Assembly (NCBI GenBank): GCA_905233325.1 | Contig: CAJODU010000023.1 | Coordinates: forward strand, 1 to 33,605 | Direction of reading: 5' to 3' | Length of the DNA stretch: 33,605 nt | Origin: an uncultured Selenomonadaceae bacterium | Lineage (GTDB): Bacteria > Bacillota > Negativicutes > Selenomonadales > Selenomonadaceae | In this document: one piece after another, positions 27,223 to 33,605 of the stretch | Layout of the letters: each line of letters opens with the position of its first letter | How positions within the stretch are numbered: position 1 is the first letter of the stretch | Program-made: the position numbers and the translations under genes | Notes under the pieces: generated by a model | The model's database searches: none | Told to the model about the DNA's origin: nothing | What the model saw: only the letters and a program-made list of their open reading frames with translations

Positions 27223-29316
27223 TTAGACGTCTGTTATTTGTTTAAATTTATCGCCATATGCTACTGTCAAGCTGTCATTGAGGAGTTCGACTTCGTCGGC
27301 ATTATTTTTTTTCTGAATAAATTCCTCCGCAGCTTTCCTTGCCTTGATTAAGATGTCAACATCGCGGAATATATCGGCAATTTTCAAATCAGGAAGGCCA
27401 TGCTGTGCCTCACCAAAGAACTGTCCGGGACCTCTGAGGTGCAGGTCTTCTTCAGCGAGTTTAAATCCGTCGCTGGTTGTCTCCATAATCTCCAGCCTTG
27501 CCTTGCTGATATCGGACTTGCTGTCTGAAATGAGGATACAATAAGATTTATCACTTCCGCGCCCAACACGACCTCTGAGCTGGTGAAGTGTTGCAAGACC
27601 GAACCTGTCTGCATGCTCAATGACCATAACCGAGGCATTTGGCACATCAACACCAACCTCAACGACCGTCGTCGAAACAAGCAGATTAACTCGATTGGCT
27701 CTAAAATCGTCCATAATCTCATCTTTCTCTTTCGGCTTGAGTTTACCGTGAAGAAGGGCGCAGTTGAAGTCTCTGAAAGTATAGTTGCTGAGTTCGTCGA
27801 AAATCTCTTCTGCAGAGGAAACATTCTGCATTTTCTCACTCTCGCTGCGTTCAATCAGCGGACAGACAACATAAACTTGACGCCCTGCTGCCAATTCCTT
27901 CCTCACGAAGTTGTAGACTTGTTTCCTGCCGGCACTGTGTCTGACAGTAGTTTTAATCGGTTTTCTGCCCGGTGGCAGTTCTTTGATCAATGAGACGTCA
28001 AGATCGCCATAGACGGTTAGAGTCATCGTGCGCGGAATGGGTGTTGCTGTCATAACCAATATATCAGGGCTGAGTTCGGTTTTCCTCTCAAGTTTTGCCC
28101 TCTGCACTACGCCAAAACGGTGCTGCTCGTCAGTGATTATGAGACCGAGATTTTTGAATTGTACGCCTTCCTCTATCAGTGAGTGTGTACCGATTATTAT
28201 ATCAAATTCTTGATTCGCGATCTTTTGATAGGCCTCTTCGCGTTTTTTCTTCGTTCTTGTGACTTGAGCGGAGAGCAGCCCGACTTTCACTCCAAGCGGC
28301 TCCAGCATCTTCAAAAATTTTTCATAGTGCTGGACGGCTAATATTTCCGTTGGTGCCATAAATACGCCTTGATAGCCGTTTTCTACCGTCTTGACAAGTG
28401 CCAGCATTGCCACGACTGTCTTGCCGGAACCCACATCTCCCTGTATCAAGCGGCGCATAGGTGAAGGTTTTTCCATATCTTGTACCACCTCTTCCAAGAC
28501 ATGCTGCTGATCGCCTGTGAGTTCAAACGGCAGAGCCTCAAAAACCATCTGCATTAATTCACCGTTGGGCTTGTGAGTGATTCCGAGTTCCTCTTCCTGC
28601 GTCTCCTTCTTAATGAGCATAAGTCCGTATTGGATAAGGAACAATTCATTAAAGGCCAGCCTGTATCGTGCTTCAGAGAGGTCTTGTCTGCTTTTTGGAA
28701 AATGTATCGTTCTGATAGCGTCATCATATGGTATTAAATCGTGTTCTTTGATGATATATTTCGGCAGGATCTCACTCATTTTGGGCAATCTGTCCAGTAA
28801 TCCGCGCATTGTCGTTCGGAAGAATTTTTGATTGAGTGCTGCAGTGGAAGGGTAGATGGGAAATATTCCGAGATTGGGACTCTCATTCTCGCCGAGAATA
28901 TCAAAAGCCTGCACCGTTATGGAAAGTAAATCTCCTCTGCCGAAAGCCTCAGAGACTTTACCCTTGACCATAATTTTCATACCGCTGCTGAGTCTGTTTT
29001 TGAGATATTCTTGATTAAACCAGGTGACTTGAACGTAGTCAGTCTCATCTTCCAAGATAGCATTGATAATTTTCAGATTGCTGCGAACCTCTCTGAAGCT
29101 GATATTTGAAAGATGTCCGACAACTATGGCAACTTCGTCAACTATCAATTTATTCATCGGCGTGACTTCACGCTCATCTTCATAAGCACGCGGATAATGC
29201 ATCAAAAAATCATAAAAGGTGTATATGTTCATATGATTCAAAGCAGCCGCTTTTCGCGGTCCGACACCTTTCAGATACATTATATCGCTCCTAAGATCAA
29301 ATGGATAATTACTCAT
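27223..29316 (-). CDS. recG: ATP-dependent DNA helicase RecG
   Basis: [136 protein letters not shown] at 29316 is preceded by GGAGG. Confidence 0.96.
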   Translation of the reverse strand: MSNYPFDLRSDIMYLKGVGPRKAAALNHMNIYTFYDFLMHYPRAYEDEREVTPMNKLIVDEVAIVVGHLSNISFREVRSNLKIINAILEDETDYVQVTWFNQEYLKNRLSSGMKIMVKGKVSEAFGRGDLLSITVQAFDILGENESPNLGIFPIYPSTAALNQKFFRTTMRGLLDRLPKMSEILPKYIIKEHDLIPYDDAIRTIHFPKSRQDLSEARYRLAFNELFLIQYGLMLIKKETQEEELGITHKPNGELMQMVFEALPFELTGDQQHVLEEVVQDMEKPSPMRRLIQGDVGSGKTVVAMLALVKTVENGYQGVFMAPTEILAVQHYEKFLKMLEPLGVKVGLLSAQVTRTKKKREEAYQKIANQEFDIIIGTHSLIEEGVQFKNLGLIITDEQHRFGVVQRAKLERKTELSPDILVMTATPIPRTMTLTVYGDLDVSLIKELPPGRKPIKTTVRHSAGRKQVYNFVRKELAAGRQVYVVCPLIERSESEKMQNVSSAEEIFDELSNYTFRDFNCALLHGKLKPKEKDEIMDDFRANRVNLLVSTTVVEVGVDVPNASVMVIEHADRFGLATLHQLRGRVGRGSDKSYCILISDSKSDISKARLEIMETTSDGFKLAEEDLHLRGPGQFFGEAQHGLPDLKIADIFRDVDILIKARKAAEEFIQKKNNADEVELLNDSLTVAYGDKFKQITDV

Positions 29317-29335
29317 TGATTTTACCTCCAAATTA

Positions 29336-29367
29336 TTGTAAACCGAATATTTTTATGTTGTTGACAA
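29336..29367 (+). promoter_or_regulatory. Putative BirA operator upstream of bioB
   Basis: TTGTAAACC (29336-29344), N14, TGTTGACAA (29359-29367). The left half-site equals the classical BirA half-site and the right half matches 7/9 of its reverse complement. It overlaps the bioB -35 element. Confidence 0.65.
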
Positions 29368-29389
29368 TGGATTAGCCCTTTTGTATAAT
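29361..29389 (+). promoter_or_regulatory. Perfect consensus sigma70 promoter of bioB
   Basis: TTGACA (29361-29366), 17 nt, TATAAT (29384-29389). Confidence 0.9.
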
Positions 29390-29412
29390 TGAAGTATAGG
29401 AGGGCTTTTATT

Positions 29413-30426
29413 ATGATAACAAAAGGTATTGACGTGCAGACCATTGCACAGAGGATTATTGACGGTGAGAGACTTCAACGCAGTGATGACTTGACTTTCC
29501 TGCTTAATACGCCGCTGGAAGAACTCCAAGCCGGAGCACATGAGATTCAAACTCACTTCTGCGGCAATCACATAGACTTCTGCACAATCATCAACGGCAA
29601 GAGCGGCCGCTGCGGTGAAAATTGCAAATACTGTGCCCAAGCAGCTTGCCATAAGACCGGTATTGAAGAATATGACTTTCTGCCCAAAGAGGAGATTTAC
29701 AGACATGCACTCTTAAATCAAAATGCCGGTGTCAATCGTTTCAGTATAGTCACTTCCGGCAGAGCATTGAGCGGCAAGGATTTTGATAAGGCTATCGAAG
29801 CCTATAACTTTATGCGAGAGCGATTGACTATTGATCTTTGCGCCTCGCATGGAATTTTAAATCGTGAACAATTCAAACGGCTCAGAGAGGCAGGGGTAAG
29901 CAGCTATCATCATAATATTGAGACGTCGCGCCGTTTCTTTCCTTATATTTGCACATCTCACAGTTACGACGACAGAATCAACACCATCCAGCTCGCCCAA
30001 TCAGAGGGTTTCTGTGTCTGTTCCGGCGGTATCATCGGAATGGGTGAGACTTGGGAAGATCGCCTTGATATGGCTGTATCTCTCAGTGAATTAGGTATTG
30101 AGTCAATTCCTATCAATGCACTGATGCCCGTCAAAGGCACTGCCCTTGAAAATCGTGAGCAGCTTGGTGCTGATGAGATTTTGAGAACGGTTGCCCTCTT
30201 CAGATATATCAACCCTACTGCCAACATTCGCCTTGCAGCAGGTCGCAAATTACTCCCTCAAAACGGTGCAACGGCTTTCATTAATGGTGCCTCGGCCTCA
30301 ATCACCGGCGATATGTTGACAACCAGCGGCACAACCATTGTTGAAGATATGAAACTTTTGGAAAGTCTCGGTCTCACCAATAAGGGTAGTTCCGGCAGCG
30401 CAGCGGCATCTTCAAAAATAAATTGA
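29413..30426 (+). CDS. bioB: Biotin synthase
   Basis: Radical-SAM CGENCKYCAQ motif, FSIVTSGRALSGKDFD, CASHGILNREQFKRLREAGVSSYHHNIETSRRFFP, CSGGIIGMGETWEDRLDMA, RLAAGRKLL. GGAGGG ribosome-binding site precedes the ATG at 29413. Confidence 0.96.
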   Translation: MITKGIDVQTIAQRIIDGERLQRSDDLTFLLNTPLEELQAGAHEIQTHFCGNHIDFCTIINGKSGRCGENCKYCAQAACHKTGIEEYDFLPKEEIYRHALLNQNAGVNRFSIVTSGRALSGKDFDKAIEAYNFMRERLTIDLCASHGILNREQFKRLREAGVSSYHHNIETSRRFFPYICTSHSYDDRINTIQLAQSEGFCVCSGGIIGMGETWEDRLDMAVSLSELGIESIPINALMPVKGTALENREQLGADEILRTVALFRYINPTANIRLAAGRKLLPQNGATAFINGASASITGDMLTTSGTTIVEDMKLLESLGLTNKGSSGSAAASSKIN

Positions 30427-30429
30427 TAT

Positions 30430-32670
30430 TTAATAATTTTGAATGTATTCCATAGGTATATCATTTATAAAGCGGCTTCTTTTCTTACCTTTGAAACTCA
30501 AAAACAGCTTTTTCTTGGCGCGTGTAATGGATACATAAAACAACCTTGTTTCCTCGTCAAGATGATTTTCTTTGATTGATTGCCAACTCGGAAAAGTATC
30601 TTCACTGAGTCCCGCAACAAACACATAGTCAAATTCCATACCCTTTGCCTGATGTACGGTAATGACGGGGATTTTGGTATTGTTCTTCATGAAAAGCTCC
30701 GTGTTGGAGAGCGTTGTATATTGCAATATCCTTTGAATGGCATCGCGTGAAGAGAGGGCAGGATCGTCTAAATCTTTGACGAATACATAGAGATCGCGCA
30801 GATAACCAACTCTTTCTCCTTCTTTGCGTTGCTCGTAATATTCTTTTATCCCAAAAGTTTTGATAATCTCCACCATTAAATCTTGCGGGTGAAGGGTGTT
30901 GACTTTTTCGCGAATGTTAGACATCAGTATCAACATATTGGTGAACTTATCCAGATATTTTGCTATAAGTTTTCTGCGATTCTCAAGGGTCGGCAGAATT
31001 TTTTTCTCAACGGCTATATTCAAAAGTTCCGCCGTGGCACATATGTCATCATAGGCATTATGTGTTGACTTGTGGCTGACGTTGAAGGTATCTCCCAAAA
31101 ATTCCAGCTTGTGATTTTCCAGACCGGGATAAAAACGGCGAAATATATCAAGGGTATCATAGTAATTATCATACTTGAGCGACGGCATTGACAACCTGCT
31201 CATTTGACTTGACAAGATGCTCAAATCATAGTTGACATTGTGACCAACGAGGACGGCACCGGCAACGAACTCAACAAAATCAGCAAATACGCGACGCGGC
31301 TCCTCGCCTTCGGCAGCTAAATATTCATCAGTGAATCCGTGAACAGCGGCGGAACTTCCAACGCTTATGGTGGGCTTGAGTATACGGTTAAATTTTGCCT
31401 TGATATTGCCCTGCTTGTCCAAGCGAACGGCTGCAATTTGGACAATCTCATCTAAAGTTGTGTCAAGTCCGGTTGATTCCACATCAAAAACAACGATATT
31501 TTCAGTCTCCAGTGCTTGGAGCAATTCTTCATAAGGATCACCGAATTTGTGAGTAGAAGGATCCAAAAAATCCGTCAATCGAACACCGCTTTTGTGTGAA
31601 TCGACAGAATTTATATTGTCAATCGTTGCCTCGCCGATACCCTTGCTGAATCTCTTCAAGACACGCTCAAGACTCATACCGTCATGCTTGTTGACTGCAA
31701 GTTTCATAAACGCCAGCACATCTTTAATCTCCTGCCGACGGAAAAAGAAAAATTCATCAATCAGCATAAAAGGTATTTTTTTTGGGGATTGCTTGTTAAG
31801 TTTGGCAAAATTTTCGGCAAGTTCCCTGTTATAGCCATTATTTCGCGTCAGCACACAGATTTTGGTTAAATCCTTGACTTTTAAATTTTCAATTTGATTG
31901 TAGATCCACTGTGCCTCAAGATAAATGTTGTTCGCACCGTAAAGTACAATTTTTTCACCGACGTCGGGACTTGCAACCTTTATATCATCAGGATAAACCG
32001 CATCAACATCGGCTCTGAAACATTTTTTCAAATACGAATAGGACGCTTGTAAAAGTGTACTTGTGGCACGGTAGTTTTCATCAAAGACTATTATTTTGGG
32101 ATTTTGATACTTTTTGTAGTTTTCCTCGACGAGCTTGGGCTTGGAGCCGCGCCACTCGTAGATTGTTTGAAAGGGATCGCCGCATAGCAGCAAATTACTT
32201 TTACCGAAAATTTTGGAGACAATTTTATATTCAAGTTCGTTGGTGTCCTGCACTTCGTCAACGTTGATAAATTTAAATTTCTTCTGCCAGCTCAGTCTGA
32301 TTTCACTATCCTGCAGAGCCTCATTAGCATAAATGATTAGATCATCAAAGTCAAGACCGTGTGCCTCATTTAGTCTGTTGTCATAATCAGCGATAATATC
32401 TGCGCCGTGAGTCCTCATTTCGTCATACAGTCGATTATTCTTTGAAAAGCAGCTTTTCAACCTCACCTGCTCGGTTCTGTAGACTTGTTCTATCGCTTTT
32501 TGATAGTTAGCTGCCCTGTTTGTGGAAGGCAGATCCATAATCCCTATAATTTCCTTGACGATTTTGATGAATCTTTGAATCATGCCGGATAAATGGGGAT
32601 CAATGCTTGGATTAGCCTCAATAAAGCTCTTGCAGTCTTCTTCGTCGAAGATTATAAAATCAGCGAACAT
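30430..32670 (-). CDS. UvrD/PcrA-like superfamily 1 helicase with nested DnaQ-like (DEDDh) exonuclease domain, C-terminal fragment
   Basis: Helicase motifs INVDEVQDTNELEY, LLLCGDPFQTIYEWRG, VHQAKGMEFDYVFVAGL and ETRLFYVSITRAKKKLFL. Inserted exonuclease motifs IVVFDVESTGLDTTLDEIVQIAAV, LVGHNVNYDLSIL and HNAYDDICATAELL. Confidence 0.85.
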   Translation of the reverse strand: MFADFIIFDEEDCKSFIEANPSIDPHLSGMIQRFIKIVKEIIGIMDLPSTNRAANYQKAIEQVYRTEQVRLKSCFSKNNRLYDEMRTHGADIIADYDNRLNEAHGLDFDDLIIYANEALQDSEIRLSWQKKFKFINVDEVQDTNELEYKIVSKIFGKSNLLLCGDPFQTIYEWRGSKPKLVEENYKKYQNPKIIVFDENYRATSTLLQASYSYLKKCFRADVDAVYPDDIKVASPDVGEKIVLYGANNIYLEAQWIYNQIENLKVKDLTKICVLTRNNGYNRELAENFAKLNKQSPKKIPFMLIDEFFFFRRQEIKDVLAFMKLAVNKHDGMSLERVLKRFSKGIGEATIDNINSVDSHKSGVRLTDFLDPSTHKFGDPYEELLQALETENIVVFDVESTGLDTTLDEIVQIAAVRLDKQGNIKAKFNRILKPTISVGSSAAVHGFTDEYLAAEGEEPRRVFADFVEFVAGAVLVGHNVNYDLSILSSQMSRLSMPSLKYDNYYDTLDIFRRFYPGLENHKLEFLGDTFNVSHKSTHNAYDDICATAELLNIAVEKKILPTLENRRKLIAKYLDKFTNMLILMSNIREKVNTLHPQDLMVEIIKTFGIKEYYEQRKEGERVGYLRDLYVFVKDLDDPALSSRDAIQRILQYTTLSNTELFMKNNTKIPVITVHQAKGMEFDYVFVAGLSEDTFPSWQSIKENHLDEETRLFYVSITRAKKKLFLSFKGKKRSRFINDIPMEYIQNY
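31006..31503 (-). other. DnaQ-like DEDDh 3'-5' exonuclease domain nested in the helicase
   Basis: Codons of about aa 390-555 of ORF 30430..32670. ExoI (DVEST), ExoII (GHNVNYD) and ExoIII (HNAYDD) motifs present. Confidence 0.8.
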
Positions 32671-32959
32671 TCTTTGCCGTCAAGCGGACTATATCGCAGC
32701 AAAAACTGTGAAATGTCCTAACGACAACATCACGCGCAGCATCTCCGACAATCTCTCCGATCTTGCTCTTGATTTCAATGCAAGCCCTGTTGGTGAAAGT
32801 TAGGCAGAGAATCTCATCAGGCTTGGCTTTGCCGCTGTCGATTATATTTGCAATTCGATATGCAAGTGTGCTTGTCTTGCCTGTTCCGGCTGAGGCAATG
32901 AGCAGAATATTTTTTCCCAATTCATTGACAACCGACTGCTGCAATTTATTCAGTTTCAT
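32660..32959 (-). CDS. N-terminal fragment of the same SF1 helicase (Q motif and Walker A), frame-separated from 30430..32670
   Basis: MKLNKLQQSVVNELGKNILLIASAGTGKTSTLAYRIANII...ILCLTFTNRACIEIKSKI...RTFHSFCCDIVRL. The reading continues as MFADFIIFDEEDC in the other frame. Confidence 0.8.
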   Translation of the reverse strand: MKLNKLQQSVVNELGKNILLIASAGTGKTSTLAYRIANIIDSGKAKPDEILCLTFTNRACIEIKSKIGEIVGDAARDVVVRTFHSFCCDIVRLTAKNVR

Positions 32960-33112
32960 TTTATTTCTACCCTCCAAAATTTCAAAATATTTACATACAT
33001 TATACAACAAAAAAAACTTAAGGCAAATTGAAATTTTTAATCTAATTTTAATCTTTTACTAATCACTTTCAAAGAATAGCGGAGTATGATTAATTAAATT
33101 AATGTGTAGGAA

Positions 33113-33424
33113 GTGATTTTGATGGGAAAGGTAGCGAGGAAATATCTCTTGCCTCTGATTCTCGGTAGTGTATTCATCTTCGCTATCGATATAGTAACAG
33201 CGGATGCCTCAACAAGAAAAGCGTCTTTGCCGGAGCACAATATTGTACAGACTAAATCATCAGTGAATTTGGAAAATGATAAATTTTGGGACAAATTCAG
33301 AGAATCTGTAATGAAGGACAGAGATAAAGATAAAAACGATCCTGATCGTCCGCCAAGCCCGCCAAGCGACAGCAATCATGAGAGAGCTCCTCACCATGAT
33401 ACAAATCAAAGCAGTCCATATTAA
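33113..33424 (+). CDS. Small secreted/exported protein, charged and Pro-rich C-terminus
   Basis: GGAAGTG ribosome-binding site; likely ATG at 33122. Signal-peptide-like MGKVARKYLLPLILGSVFIFAIDIVTADA, then DRDKDKNDPDRPPSPPSDSNHERAPHHD. Confidence 0.5.
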   Translation: MILMGKVARKYLLPLILGSVFIFAIDIVTADASTRKASLPEHNIVQTKSSVNLENDKFWDKFRESVMKDRDKDKNDPDRPPSPPSDSNHERAPHHDTNQSSPY

Positions 33425-33456
33425 ATATTAAATAAGATGAATTTTTTTAATTAATC

Positions 33457-33485
33457 TTGACATTGTTCCGCTGTTGTGATAAAGT
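33457..33485 (+). promoter_or_regulatory. Putative sigma70-type promoter reading toward the window end
   Basis: TTGACA (33457-33462), 17 nt, TAAAGT (33480-33485). Confidence 0.6.
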
Positions 33486-33516
33486 ATCAAGGTATCGAAT
33501 ACAAACACAAAAATTG

Positions 33517-33545
33517 TAGACAAAGATTGTTTTATGTTGTAAAAT
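33517..33545 (+). promoter_or_regulatory. Possible second, tandem promoter
   Basis: TAGACA (33517-33522), 17 nt, TAAAAT (33540-33545). Confidence 0.4.
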
Positions 33546-33605
33546 ATTGCTTGATAAGCCTATGATGTACGAATGAGGCAACCCTTAGGTGATGGTTGTG
33601 CAGTT

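Noticed and set aside
1-33605. CRISPR array, transposon, prophage or restriction/defence island
   Set aside because: No regularly spaced repeats, transposase, integrase, phage structural genes or defence-family motifs were recognised on either strand.

Overview
The window is a gene-dense chromosomal segment. Gene content and order suggest a diderm Firmicute of the Negativicutes type; this is inference and was not tested. From left to right it carries: two tandem CDP-glycerol glycerophosphotransferase-family genes (the first cut by the window edge, the second frameshifted); a zinc-ribbon membrane protein; a minus-strand pyrH-frr-uppS-cdsA block; a LysR regulator and an rfbD-like reductase; a tRNA-Ser(GGA)-SRP RNA-dnaX-ybaB-recR block; leuB; a small surface-glycan cluster (TPR/glycosyltransferase, glf, DUF4422); a SIMPL-domain protein; gdpP and a frameshifted DUF2232 gene; mqnA; several small secreted or membrane proteins; trpF; a methyltransferase-like gene; argD; pckA; recG; bioB with a likely BirA operator; and a UvrD-type helicase with a nested DnaQ-like exonuclease domain, split by a frameshift. 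The observations most worth a second look are: (i) dnaX, split by a perfect 13-bp tandem duplication just downstream of an A8 run; (ii) a putative SRP RNA upstream of dnaX whose helix-8 apical loop departs from the usual GGAA form; (iii) the helicase/exonuclease fusion; and (iv) four disrupted reading frames in 33.6 kb. I found no CRISPR array, transposase, prophage or defence island, and no convincing wholly new multi-gene system.
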